Assembly (NCBI GenBank): GCA_000432775.1
Contig: HF990417.1
Span: forward strand, 30,925-89,091
DNA: 58,167 nt
Source: Alistipes sp. CAG:831
GTDB lineage: Bacteria > Bacteroidota > Bacteroidia > Bacteroidales > UBA932
Direction of reading: 5' to 3'
Of this stretch, positions 44,881 to 53,323 are shown in pieces. Under the pieces are notes generated by a model. The model was not told where the DNA came from. It was given only the letters and a program-made list of their open reading frames with translations, and made no database searches. The translations under genes and the position numbers were made by a program. Numbering within the stretch: position 1 is the first letter of the stretch; each line of letters opens with the position of its first letter.

Positions 44881-46331
44881 AGCATTATCTCCTTTAATAT
44901 TTCTTTGTCGTCGAAGTGGGACTTGACTCCGTTCACTATCTGATAGTCCTCATGTCCTTTTCCGGCCACGAGGATGATGGCTCCGTCGGGCGCCGTCATC
45001 ACGGCAGTGCGTATGGCTTCCCGCCTGTCGGTGATGAACAGGGACTTGGCCATGCCTTCCGCGTCCAGGCCCTGTTTCATGTCCTCGATGATGGCGTTGG
45101 GGTCCTCGAAGCGTGGATTGTCGGACGTGATGACCGTGCGGTCGGCGTAGCGGGCTCCGATGGCGGCCATTTCAGGACGCTTGGTCCTGTCGCGGTTGCC
45201 TCCGCAGCCGAATACGGCTATGAGCTGCGAGCCTCCCTTGAGTTCCAGCAGGGTCTTGAGCACGTTCTCCAGGGCGTCGGGGGTGTGGGCGTAGTCGACT
45301 ACGGCAGTGATGCCGCGTCTGCCCTTGATATATTCCATGCGTCCGGTTACCGGCCCCATCGCGCTGATCTGCTTCAGAGTCTCCTCCTTGCCGGCTCCCA
45401 GCAGTCTGGCCGCAGCATAGACTGCGCAGATGTTATGGGCGTTGTAGTCTCCGATGAAGCGGGTCCAGACCTCGGTACCGTCCAGACTCAGCAGGTAGCC
45501 TTCCAGGCTGCGCTCCACGATGCGGACCTTGAACTCGGCCATACTGCCCTCGCTGTAGCGGTAGACCTTTGCGGCCGTGTTCTGCACCATGACGGAAGCA
45601 TTGCGGTCATCCGAGTTGATGAGGGCAAATGCGTTGCGGTCGAGGGAGTCGAAGAGCAGTTTCTTGCAGCGGATGTATTCGGAGAATGTCTTGTGGTAGT
45701 CGAGGTGGTCGTGGGTTATGTTGGTGAATATGGCTCCCCGGAAAGTAAGGCCCGCCACCCGGCCCTGATGCAGGGCGTGGGAGCTCACCTCCATGAAACA
45801 GTACTGGCAGCCTCTGTCGGCCATCATCCGCATCAGCCGGTTGAGGGTGACGGGATCCTGGGTGGTGTTCGTGGTCTCGAATCTCTCCCCGCAGATGTAG
45901 TTGGCAATCGTGGAGAGCAGGCCGCAGCAATAGCCGAGGGAGGTGAAGAGACGGTAGAGCAGGGTGGCAATGGTGGTCTTGCCGTTGGTCCCGGTGACGC
46001 CCACCAGATGCAGCTCCCGGCTGGGATGGGAGAAAAAATTGCCGGCAATTCCGGGGGTCGCGGCGCGGGAGTCCTTCACGCGGACAGCGGTCATGCCTCT
46101 GCCGGTGATGCCCTCCAGGGCTTCGGGTTTCTGGTATACCACGGCGGCGGCACCTGCATCGGCGGCCTTGAGGATATAGTCGTGTCCGTCGCTGTCGAAT
46201 CCCTCGATGGCGATGAACAGGCAGCCCGGGCGGCACTGTCTGGAATCGGAGGTGATGTCGGATATCTCCAAATCCAGAGTACCGACGGTACTTTCAGTCT
46301 TTATACCTTTTAATATATGTTCAAGCTTCAT
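44877..46331 (-). CDS. murE: UDP-MurNAc-tripeptide synthetase (meso-DAP-adding)
   Basis: 484 residues. The ATP P-loop is 'VGVTGTNGKTTIATLLYRL', followed by 'CFMEVSSHALHQGRVAGL' and 'FTNITHDHLDYHKTF'. The substrate-specificity motif is 'DNPRFEDP', the form associated with meso-diaminopimelate rather than lysine. The wall is therefore predicted to be of the DAP type. It lies 10 bases after ftsI. Confidence 0.96.
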   Translation of the reverse strand: MKLEHILKGIKTESTVGTLDLEISDITSDSRQCRPGCLFIAIEGFDSDGHDYILKAADAGAAAVVYQKPEALEGITGRGMTAVRVKDSRAATPGIAGNFFSHPSRELHLVGVTGTNGKTTIATLLYRLFTSLGYCCGLLSTIANYICGERFETTNTTQDPVTLNRLMRMMADRGCQYCFMEVSSHALHQGRVAGLTFRGAIFTNITHDHLDYHKTFSEYIRCKKLLFDSLDRNAFALINSDDRNASVMVQNTAAKVYRYSEGSMAEFKVRIVERSLEGYLLSLDGTEVWTRFIGDYNAHNICAVYAAARLLGAGKEETLKQISAMGPVTGRMEYIKGRRGITAVVDYAHTPDALENVLKTLLELKGGSQLIAVFGCGGNRDRTKRPEMAAIGARYADRTVITSDNPRFEDPNAIIEDMKQGLDAEGMAKSLFITDRREAIRTAVMTAPDGAIILVAGKGHEDYQIVNGVKSHFDDKEILKEIML

Positions 46332-46341
46332 ATCGTATCTG

Positions 46342-48456
46342 TCATTTCAGCGTAAGTGTTATTTTCTGTCCGCGTCCCAGGGCCGTGCCTGCTGCCGGAG
46401 TCTGTGAGGACACCCTCCCTGAACCGCTGAACGATACCTTGTAACCTTCATTCTCGAGCAGGTACAGGGCGTCCTTGAGCCCCATGTCAGTGACGTCCGG
46501 GACTATTCCTTTCTCTATTTTCAGGTCGGAGACTACAGGCAGTTCCCCGTTGCTGCCCCCGTCTATTCTCACCCAGCTCTTCCCCTTGAGATACGGCCTG
46601 GAACTCATGGGCAGGAAGTCTACGGGCATCCCGTTGCTGCCGCCCAGGCCGGAGGCAATGGAAGGGTTGTCCGGAGGAGTCATTCCACCGGCGTAGACAG
46701 GAGGATTCCACTCGGGATGGGACGCATATATCTTATCGGCTATGCGCTTGAATACCGGTGCCGCCCATGTCGCTCCGTAGAAGTCTCCCCTCGTCTTGCC
46801 GGTGTAAAGAACCACGATGCAGGAATATTTGGGGTCATCTGCCGGGAAGTATCCTGCGAAGGAGGCCTGGAACTGCCGGTAGCCGTTCTCGTCATCGTAG
46901 CGCCCGTTCACAGCCACTTTGGCCGTGCCGGTCTTGCCGGCTATCCCGTAGCGGGGGTCATTGCATATTTTGGCCGTACCGTTCTCCACCACTCCGCGCA
47001 GGGCTTTGCGCACATCTGCCAGCGTGCTTTTGGAGCATATCGAACCGCTTACGACCGAGGGACCGAATTTCTCGACCGCTATGCCGTCCCTCTCGAAGTC
47101 CTCGATGAAGTAGGGACGCATCATCTTGCCTCCGTTTGCCACTGCATTGTAGAATGTGAGGATATGCAGCGGGGTCAGGGTCAGGGCGTATCCGTAGCCG
47201 AGACTGGCGAGGGACGGTACGGACCAGTCCTTGTCCCCGGGACTGACGATGTAGGCGTAGCCCTCTCCGTCGATATCGAGATTGAGCTTCTCGACCAGTT
47301 TCATGTTGTGCAGGCGGGAGATGTAGACCGAGGGGTCGTCTCCGTAGGACTCGGTTATCATCTTGGCAAAAGCTATGTTGGAGGACTTCTCGAAGGCCTC
47401 CAGTGCTGTAAGTTTGCCGTATCCGCCCCTATGCGTGTCGGTTATCCTGACTCCTCCGTAGTACCATATTCCATTGCCTGCGTCCACCTCGGTGTCCAGG
47501 GTTATGTGTCTGTCCTCGATCATGGCCATCAGGGCCGCGAGCTTGAGGGTGGAACCGGGTTCGGTGGCGTGGGAAGTAGCGTAGTTGTACGATTCGTCGA
47601 ATGAGCCGTCACGGCGCTTGTACATGTTGGCTATGCCGCGTATGGCCCCGGTAGCCACGTCCATGACTACAGCTGTTCCGCCTTCCAGGACATCGCTCAT
47701 GGCCAGCTGGCGGCGCAGCTCTGTCTCGGCAGCCTCCTGGATACGGACATCGATGGTGGTACGGATGTCCACTCCGTCCACGGCCGGAACCGAGGGAGCT
47801 CCGTTGACAGGCAGCCACTCTCCTCCGAGAGCCCTGTGGACAGTCTGATGGCCTTTCTCGCCCCTGAGTCTGTAATCGTAAGTGTATTCGATGCCGGCTC
47901 CTTCCCCTACGGCGTTGATGGAGCCTATGGTGCGGTTGGCCAGACTTCCGTAGGGATGGTCCCTCTCGCTGTCCTTGATAATGATCAGGCCTCCTTCGAA
48001 CTGCCCCAGACGGAAAATAGGCAGGCTTTCTATCTCACTCAATTCTCCGTAATCTACCGTTCTGTTGCCTATCTGCTTGTAGCGGTTGCCGCTGCGTCTG
48101 GCCGCTGAAAGTTCCCTGCGCCATGCTTCGGCAGGCTTGTCCCGGAAGATGCCGGCCAGGCCCTCGGCGAGGGAGTCCAGTCCGCTGCTCCATACCGAGT
48201 CTGCCGCTACCTTCGAGTCCCAGCGCAGCTCATACACCGGGATGGATACGGCGAGGGGTCTGCCGTCCCAGGACAGGATGCTGCCCCTGACCGGCTCAAG
48301 CACCTGCTCCTTGTAGAGGTCGTCGACAGTGATCCGGTCCTTGGTCAGAAACTGTTCCTTGATGATGCCGAACACTGCCAGCGCGCCCATCAGCAGAAAG
48401 AACAGGTAGACGAAGAAGAATTTGACGAATATCTTATTTGTTCCTTCCTCCTCCAT
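46342..48456 (-). CDS. ftsI: Septal penicillin-binding protein FtsI/PBP3 with PASTA domain
   Basis: 704 residues. An N-terminal membrane helix ('FFFVYLFFLLMGALAVFG') is followed by the PBP dimer domain ('RGSILSWDGRPLAVSIP'). The transpeptidase domain has Ser302-x-x-Lys305 in 'EPGSTLKLA', 'KSSNIAFAKM' and Lys508-Thr-Gly in 'GKTGTAKVA'. The last 60 residues form a PASTA domain ('PDVTDMGLKDALYLLENEGY'). It cross-links septal peptidoglycan and is the target of beta-lactams. Only one base lies between it and ftsL. Confidence 0.95.
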   Translation of the reverse strand: MEEEGTNKIFVKFFFVYLFFLLMGALAVFGIIKEQFLTKDRITVDDLYKEQVLEPVRGSILSWDGRPLAVSIPVYELRWDSKVAADSVWSSGLDSLAEGLAGIFRDKPAEAWRRELSAARRSGNRYKQIGNRTVDYGELSEIESLPIFRLGQFEGGLIIIKDSERDHPYGSLANRTIGSINAVGEGAGIEYTYDYRLRGEKGHQTVHRALGGEWLPVNGAPSVPAVDGVDIRTTIDVRIQEAAETELRRQLAMSDVLEGGTAVVMDVATGAIRGIANMYKRRDGSFDESYNYATSHATEPGSTLKLAALMAMIEDRHITLDTEVDAGNGIWYYGGVRITDTHRGGYGKLTALEAFEKSSNIAFAKMITESYGDDPSVYISRLHNMKLVEKLNLDIDGEGYAYIVSPGDKDWSVPSLASLGYGYALTLTPLHILTFYNAVANGGKMMRPYFIEDFERDGIAVEKFGPSVVSGSICSKSTLADVRKALRGVVENGTAKICNDPRYGIAGKTGTAKVAVNGRYDDENGYRQFQASFAGYFPADDPKYSCIVVLYTGKTRGDFYGATWAAPVFKRIADKIYASHPEWNPPVYAGGMTPPDNPSIASGLGGSNGMPVDFLPMSSRPYLKGKSWVRIDGGSNGELPVVSDLKIEKGIVPDVTDMGLKDALYLLENEGYKVSFSGSGRVSSQTPAAGTALGRGQKITLTLK

Positions 48457-48457
48457 A

Positions 48458-48781
48458 TCAGTCCTCCTCTATTTTTACTCTGACCGGCGGGTTTACGGGT
48501 GCGGTCAGATCAAGTGAATTGTCTTGCAGAAGCTGCTCTATCTCTCCCCTTTTGCCGGTGTACAGCAGCCGGGTGTACTTGCCCATATATTCGGAACGCA
48601 GGTTCCTCAGCGTGTCCTCGTTGCTGATCATCCGCTGCATGGTGTTGCGGATGCCGAAGTGGATGCTGATGTAGAGAATTACCAGTGCGAAGATATACAG
48701 GATGAATTTCCAATGTCGGGAGAATGCTCCCCCTGCCAGTATCTGTCCTCCCAGTATGTTCTGTAAAAGCCCTTTTTTCAT
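48458..48781 (-). CDS. ftsL: FtsL-like small divisome protein
   Basis: 107 residues with one membrane helix ('HWKFILYIFALVILYISIHF') and a short periplasmic part predicted to be coiled coil ('MISNEDTLRNLRSEYMGKY'). Length, topology and position between rsmH and ftsI match FtsL of Bacteroidota; sequence conservation in this family is low. It would link FtsQ and FtsI/FtsW. Its ATG overlaps the rsmH stop by 4 bases. Confidence 0.85.
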   Translation of the reverse strand: MKKGLLQNILGGQILAGGAFSRHWKFILYIFALVILYISIHFGIRNTMQRMISNEDTLRNLRSEYMGKYTRLLYTGKRGEIEQLLQDNSLDLTAPVNPPVRVKIEED

Positions 48782-49695
48782 AATCCTACCTTCCTTGCAG
48801 CCCTGAGCTTGGCACTGCGCGCCCTGGTGTTCTGCGAGATCTCGGCTTCGGAGGGGAGGACTGGTTTCCGGGTGATCACGGAGAACGGGGCGTATCTGCG
48901 GCCGTAAATGTCGGTTTCCTGACGGCCGGAGGGGTTGCCGCAGCGGAAAAAATTCTTGACCATGCGGTCTTCCAGAGAGTGGTAGGTGATAATGGCGGCA
49001 ATGCCTCCGGGCTTGAGGCTGCGGGCAATGCCTTTGAGCAGATGCTCCAGACTGCGCATCTCGCCGTTGACCTCGATTCTCAGGGCCTGGTAAATGCGGG
49101 CGAGGGTCTTGTGCGGGGCTACGGGCGGAAGAATGTTCTGGACAGCGGTGTTGAGATCGGTGGTGGTGCGGAGCTGGCCTTTCTGGCGGGCAGAGCAGAT
49201 CAGCGCGGCCACTTTCCGGCTGTTCTCCACCTCTCCGTAGATGTGCAGAATGTCGGCCAGGCGGTCCTGGTCGCAGGTGTTCAGCAGGTCTGCGGCGCTC
49301 TCTCCGGCGCTGGCGTTCATCCTCATGTCCAGCGGCGCGTCGAAGCGGAAGGAGAATCCCCTTTCCGGAGTGTCGAACTGGTGGGAGGATACTCCCAGAT
49401 CCGCCAGGATGCCGTCTACGCCATAATCGTGTCCCAGAAGGCGGACGTAGTTATGGATGAAGCGGAAATTGGTCTTGATTGCCGTGACCCTTTCGTCCCG
49501 GGGCGCGTTGGATATCGCATCCCGGTCCCTGTCCAGGCAGATGAGCCTGCCCTCAGGGCTCAGGCGGGACAGAATGGCACGGCTGTGCCCTCCTCCGCCC
49601 AGTGTCGCGTCGACATAGACACCGCAGGGGTTCACCTCGAGAATGTCCACACTCTCCCGGAGCATAACCGGTATGTGATATGTTGTGTCGCTCAT
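48778..49695 (-). CDS. rsmH: 16S rRNA (cytosine(1402)-N(4))-methyltransferase
   Basis: 305 residues from the ATG at 49695; 30 more upstream codons are an out-of-frame reading of mraZ. It begins 'MSDTTYHIPVMLRESVDIL' and has the SAM-binding 'VDATLGGGGHSRAIL', then 'GILADLGVSSHQFD', 'RGFSFRFDAPLDMRM' and 'ITYHSLEDRMVKNF'. It methylates C1402 in the decoding site of 16S rRNA. It lies 19 bases after mraZ. Confidence 0.97.
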   Translation of the reverse strand: MSDTTYHIPVMLRESVDILEVNPCGVYVDATLGGGGHSRAILSRLSPEGRLICLDRDRDAISNAPRDERVTAIKTNFRFIHNYVRLLGHDYGVDGILADLGVSSHQFDTPERGFSFRFDAPLDMRMNASAGESAADLLNTCDQDRLADILHIYGEVENSRKVAALICSARQKGQLRTTTDLNTAVQNILPPVAPHKTLARIYQALRIEVNGEMRSLEHLLKGIARSLKPGGIAAIITYHSLEDRMVKNFFRCGNPSGRQETDIYGRRYAPFSVITRKPVLPSEAEISQNTRARSAKLRAARKVGL

Positions 49696-49714
49696 TATTT
49701 CCTGACGTGGCTCC

Positions 49715-50161
49715 TTATCCCAGTATTTCCTCTGCCAGCGCCGTGAATTCCTCGTCCGGCATGGCTGATGCCTCGTATTTGTCACGGGCCCAGAGTTCTA
49801 TCTTATGGTCGTTGCCGGCGAAGACCACTTCCTTCTCCACTCCTATGCTGTCGAGAAGATGGCGGGGAATGGAGATGCGGCCCAGCTTGCCGTCCGGCTC
49901 CACCATTGCGCGACCGCTCATGTAGCCTCTCCAGAGGGCTGCGTGATTGCGGTTGAAGAAATTGAGTCTGGACTTTATTTCCTCGGACTCGCGCTCCCAT
50001 TCCTGGTAGGTGTAAATATCGAGGCAGGGGGCGAAGAGATTCTTCTTCACCACCAGGCGCAACGGCTGAGTGTTGTCCATGAGGGACTTGAAGGCTGACG
50101 GAAATACCAGTCGGCCTTTGTCGTCGGTCTTTGCCCTATATTCTCCTACGAACTTAGTCAT
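49715..50161 (-). CDS. mraZ: Transcriptional regulator MraZ
   Basis: 148 residues from the ATG at 50161, giving the typical start 'MTKFVGEYRAKTDDKGRLVF'; a 13-codon extension is unlikely. The protein has two AbrB-like half-repeats, the second with 'EPDGKLGRISIPRHLLDSIG' and 'DHKIELWARDKYE'. MraZ is a ring-shaped DNA-binding protein that usually represses the dcw operon it begins. A possible operator is the direct repeat at 50185-50220 just upstream. Confidence 0.95.
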   Translation of the reverse strand: MTKFVGEYRAKTDDKGRLVFPSAFKSLMDNTQPLRLVVKKNLFAPCLDIYTYQEWERESEEIKSRLNFFNRNHAALWRGYMSGRAMVEPDGKLGRISIPRHLLDSIGVEKEVVFAGNDHKIELWARDKYEASAMPDEEFTALAEEILG

Positions 50162-50166
50162 GGGTG

Positions 50167-50174
50167 CAAAATTA
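50167..50174 (-). promoter_or_regulatory. Candidate -7 box of the dcw operon
   Basis: The minus strand reads TAATTTTG (TAnnTTTG), only 5 bases before the mraZ ATG. If used, transcription would begin at or beside the start codon, giving a nearly leaderless mRNA. No convincing -33 element was found. Confidence 0.4.
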
Positions 50175-50184
50175 ACAAAAGATT

Positions 50185-50220
50185 TTACATATTTTTCCAC
50201 TTTATTACAATTTTTTCCAC
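50185..50220 (-). repeat. 20-bp-spaced direct repeat upstream of mraZ, possible MraZ operator
   Basis: Two 16-base copies, at 50185-50200 and 50205-50220, agree at 14 of 16 positions and are spaced exactly 20 bases (two helix turns). On the minus strand each begins GTGGAAAAA and ends TGTAA. MraZ of other bacteria binds direct repeats containing TGGG or AAAGTG[T/G]; one copy here is preceded to give AAAGTGG. The site lies between the divergent mraZ and M23 peptidase genes, so it could control both. Confidence 0.5.
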
Positions 50221-50237
50221 AATTTGAAAATATTTTC

Positions 50238-50245
50238 TAATTTTG
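50238..50245 (+). promoter_or_regulatory. Candidate -7 box of the M23 peptidase gene
   Basis: TAATTTTG matches TAnnTTTG, 4 bases before the ATG at 50250, again implying an extremely short leader. The TTTG at 50223-50226 is too close to serve as -33. Confidence 0.38.
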
Positions 50246-50249
50246 TTAC

Positions 50250-51680
50250 ATGAAACTTCGTGAATTCAAGGATAAATTATTGACGGACAGACTATTCAAG
50301 GGTGTGATGTACGGCATCGTCGGGACATTGGCCGTCGAATTCGTAATCTTGCTGATAATCTTTGCCTTCTGGGCTCTGCCCGACCGCAGTGAGAGAGATA
50401 TCCGGAAAGAGGAAAGACAGGAGCTTCGGGAAGAACGGCGGAGGGTGAGGGAGCAGAAAATGCCGGTATCCGCCGCTGAAAGTCCGGCTGAGGAGACATC
50501 TGAATGTGCTCCGGCGGATTCGGCTCAGGAAGTCTACGAGTACAATATTCCTATCTCCCGTTACCGCAAGGTGGAGGGCTCCATCCGTCGCGGAGAGTTC
50601 TTCTCCACTCTGATGACCCGTCTGGGGGCATCGCAGGGCGATATCTATGCCCTGGACACCAAGTCCAAGGGGGTCTTCGACATGCGTCAGATCAAGGTCG
50701 GCTACCACTATCACGCCTACTACGCTCCGGGTGAGCCGGATACGCTGGCGTATGTGGTCTACGAGAAGGACAATGCGTCCTATGTGGTATTCTCTCTGCG
50801 GGACTCCCTTTCGGTGCAGGTGTTTGAGAAGGATATCTCAAAGGTGGTGGACTATGTCGAGGTGGAGATACAGTACTCCCTGTGGCAGGATATCATTGAC
50901 GCCGGAGCTCCGGCCCTGCTGGCTGTCTCCCTGGCGGACATCTACGCCTGGAGCATCGACTTCTTCGGCCTGCAGAAGGGTGACTCCTTCAAGGCCGTGT
51001 ATGAGAAGACCATGTGCGACGGAGAGATACTGGATGTGGAGCGGGTGCTCTATGCCGAGTTCCGGCACGGAGGGGATTCCTTCAAGGCCTACTGGTTTGA
51101 CAACGGCACCGGAAACTATTACTGGAACGAGAAGGGAGAGAGCATGCGCAAGGCCTTTCTCCGCGCTCCTCTCAGCTATACCCGCATCAGCTCCGGCTTC
51201 ACCTACAGCCGCAGGCATCCCATTACACGTAAGGTCCGTTCGCATACCGGCATAGACTATGCAGCCCCTACAGGTACCGAGGTCATGAGCATAGGTGACG
51301 GAGTGGTGGTCTACAAGGGATACAAGAGGGCTGAGGGCAATATGGTGAAGATAAAGCACAACTCTGTGTACACTTCAGCCTATCTGCATCTGTCCCGCTA
51401 TGGCAAGGGACTGAATGTGGGAGACCGGGTGCGTCAGGGTCAGGTCATCGGCTACGTGGGCAGCACCGGCTACTCCACCGGTCCGCACCTGGATTTCCGT
51501 ATCTGGAAGAACGGCACGCCCATCAATCCTCTCAAGATGGAGTCTCCTCCTGCTGAGCCTCTTGCAGAAGCCGATATGCCGGCCTTCAAGGACTCCATGA
51601 GCGAATCCGAGCATGCCGCGGCCCGTTTCCTGGCACGGGAAGCTGTACGCGAGGCTGCCTCGCGTCTGACCCGTAAGTAA
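50250..51680 (+). CDS. Membrane-anchored M23 (LytM-type) peptidase
   Basis: 476 residues. A short cytoplasmic tail and one membrane helix ('VEFVILLIIFAFWAL') anchor it in the inner membrane, with an Arg/Glu-rich juxtamembrane stretch. A long beta-rich periplasmic region (about 90-310) precedes the M23 domain. Zinc ligands His332 and Asp336 lie in 'SHTGIDYAAPTG', and His413 in 'GPHLDFRIW'. Such proteins cut peptidoglycan cross-links or activate amidases at division. It is divergent from the dcw cluster and may share its control region. Confidence 0.9.
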   Translation: MKLREFKDKLLTDRLFKGVMYGIVGTLAVEFVILLIIFAFWALPDRSERDIRKEERQELREERRRVREQKMPVSAAESPAEETSECAPADSAQEVYEYNIPISRYRKVEGSIRRGEFFSTLMTRLGASQGDIYALDTKSKGVFDMRQIKVGYHYHAYYAPGEPDTLAYVVYEKDNASYVVFSLRDSLSVQVFEKDISKVVDYVEVEIQYSLWQDIIDAGAPALLAVSLADIYAWSIDFFGLQKGDSFKAVYEKTMCDGEILDVERVLYAEFRHGGDSFKAYWFDNGTGNYYWNEKGESMRKAFLRAPLSYTRISSGFTYSRRHPITRKVRSHTGIDYAAPTGTEVMSIGDGVVVYKGYKRAEGNMVKIKHNSVYTSAYLHLSRYGKGLNVGDRVRQGQVIGYVGSTGYSTGPHLDFRIWKNGTPINPLKMESPPAEPLAEADMPAFKDSMSESEHAAARFLAREAVREAASRLTRK

Positions 51681-51687
51681 TCTGTAT

Positions 51688-52569
51688 CTACTTGTCGGAG
51701 ATAGCGGCAGCTACCTTTTCGAGTTGCCAGCGGGTGGTGGAGGTGGCTCCGCAGATGCCGACGGTGTCGTCCGGCCTGAAGATGCTCTCAGGAATCTCGT
51801 CAGCACTCTCTACCTTGTACGAACGGGGATTGACCGACCGGCAGAGCTCGAAGAGGACCTTGCCGTTGGAACTCTCGCGGCCGCATACGAAGATGATGAC
51901 TGAGCATGATGCGGCGAAATCCCGGAGTGCCCTGTGTCGTGAGGAGACGTGCCGGCAGATGGTGTCGTAAACCTCAACATCCGGATTGCCGGCAGCATCG
52001 GCTGCCTCCCGCAGCCTCTTGGCCAGAACGGCGAATTCCTCGGGGTCCTTTGTCGTCTGGGAGAAAAGCGCCAGCGGACGGGAGGGTATGACTGCCCGGG
52101 AGCTGAGCTTCAGGTCGAGGTCGGCAATATCCTCCACCACAACGGCGTGCCCGTCAGTCTGTCCTGTCAGTCCGTTGACCTCGGCGTGTCCGCGTTTCCC
52201 GAAAATCAGTACCTGCCCTCCAAGGGAGGATAGTTCCGCATATTTGGAGGCGATTTTTTTCTGTAGGGCGAGGACTACCGGGCACGTGCAGTCTATGATC
52301 GATACCCCGGCATCGCGGGCCAGGGCATAGGTCGTAGGCGGCTCTCCGTGCGCCCGGATGAGAACGGTGGAACCGCGCAGGGACGGCAGGTCCGAGTAGC
52401 CCACGGTCCGAAGGCCGAGGCCTGCCAGACGCTGGATTTCCGCGTCATTGTGGACTATTGCCCCCAGGGAAAAAAGCCGCTCGTGGCTGCTCAGGTATTT
52501 TTCGGCTGTGGAGATGGCCCGGCCGACTCCGTTGCAACAGCCTGAGCCGCTGTCTATCAGAACCCGCAT
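51688..52569 (-). CDS. ispH: 4-hydroxy-3-methylbut-2-enyl diphosphate reductase
   Basis: 293 residues from the ATG at 52569. The three iron-sulfur cysteines are Cys12 ('GCCNGVGRAI'), Cys96 ('DCTCPVV') and Cys205 ('DTICRHVSSR'), the first two at the same positions as in E. coli. Also present are 'IRAHGEPP', 'GHAEVNGLTGQ' and 'FSQTTKD'. It makes IPP and DMAPP in the last step of the MEP isoprenoid pathway. The first motif is usually GFC-x-GV; here it has a second Cys. Its start overlaps the cmk end by 13 bases. Confidence 0.92.
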   Translation of the reverse strand: MRVLIDSGSGCCNGVGRAISTAEKYLSSHERLFSLGAIVHNDAEIQRLAGLGLRTVGYSDLPSLRGSTVLIRAHGEPPTTYALARDAGVSIIDCTCPVVLALQKKIASKYAELSSLGGQVLIFGKRGHAEVNGLTGQTDGHAVVVEDIADLDLKLSSRAVIPSRPLALFSQTTKDPEEFAVLAKRLREAADAAGNPDVEVYDTICRHVSSRHRALRDFAASCSVIIFVCGRESSNGKVLFELCRSVNPRSYKVESADEIPESIFRPDDTVGICGATSTTRWQLEKVAAAISDK

Positions 52570-53267
52570 AGGTGCCTCCGCTTTAATAGATCCCTGAACC
52601 ACTGTACCTGCTCTCCGACAGTCATGTCGCTGTTGTCCAGCAGTTCCGCATCGGCAGCGCGTGTGAGGGGTGCTGTCTTCCGGTGCTCGTCGATGTAGTC
52701 CCGTTCCCTGATATTGTTCAGAACTTCCTCATAGGGGGTCTCCTGTCCCTTGGAGCGCATCTCCTCGAACCGTCTCATGGCCCTCACTTCCGGTCTGGCC
52801 GTCATGAATATCTTGATTTCTGCGTCCGGAAATACAGCGGTTCCGATATCCCGGCCATCCATCACCACTCCCTTCCCGGCCCCTATCTCATGCAGGCTCC
52901 TGTCCACGAACTCCCTTACCATGGGTACTGCCGCGATGTGGCTCACCACTCTGGAAATCTCTATGGAGCGGATGTCGCGCTCGACATTTTCCCCGTTCAG
53001 CCATGTCTCACTGCCCCCTCCTGGTCCTGATGCCCTGAAGGTTATCTCTGCCTGCCCTGGATTCGACAGGACTGTGCGCAGCGCGGCCTCATCTATGGTA
53101 TTATTTTTGGATACACAGCCCTTTCTGAGAGCCAGAAGAGTAACGGCCCGGTACATGGCACCGGTGTCTATGTAGATATAGCCCAGCTCTTTCGCTATAG
53201 CTTTGGCGAATGTGCTCTTGCCGGTGGAAGAGTAACCGTCGACGGCTATGATAACAGGTGATGACAT
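52557..53267 (-). CDS. cmk: Cytidylate kinase
   Basis: 236 residues from the ATG at 53267. The P-loop is 'AVDGYSSTGKSTFAKAIAK', followed by 'YIDTGAMYRAVTLLAL', 'VMDGRDIGTAVFPDAE' and 'FMTARPEVRAMRRFEE'. It phosphorylates CMP and dCMP. The cmk-ispH pairing is common in Bacteroidota. The gene is divergent from the unknown secreted-protein gene at 53324. Confidence 0.96.
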   Translation of the reverse strand: MSSPVIIAVDGYSSTGKSTFAKAIAKELGYIYIDTGAMYRAVTLLALRKGCVSKNNTIDEAALRTVLSNPGQAEITFRASGPGGGSETWLNGENVERDIRSIEISRVVSHIAAVPMVREFVDRSLHEIGAGKGVVMDGRDIGTAVFPDAEIKIFMTARPEVRAMRRFEEMRSKGQETPYEEVLNNIRERDYIDEHRKTAPLTRAADAELLDNSDMTVGEQVQWFRDLLKRRHLCGF

Positions 53268-53293
53268 GAGTACAAAAATACACATATTTTATC

Positions 53294-53301
53294 TACTTTT
53301 G
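53294..53301 (+). promoter_or_regulatory. Candidate -7 box of the operon at 53324
   Basis: TACTTTTG matches TAnnTTTG, 22 bases before the ATG. The upstream -33 position holds AT-rich sequence with no exact TTTG. Confidence 0.45.
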
Positions 53302-53323
53302 CAGAAAATTAAAGAAGACTGAA

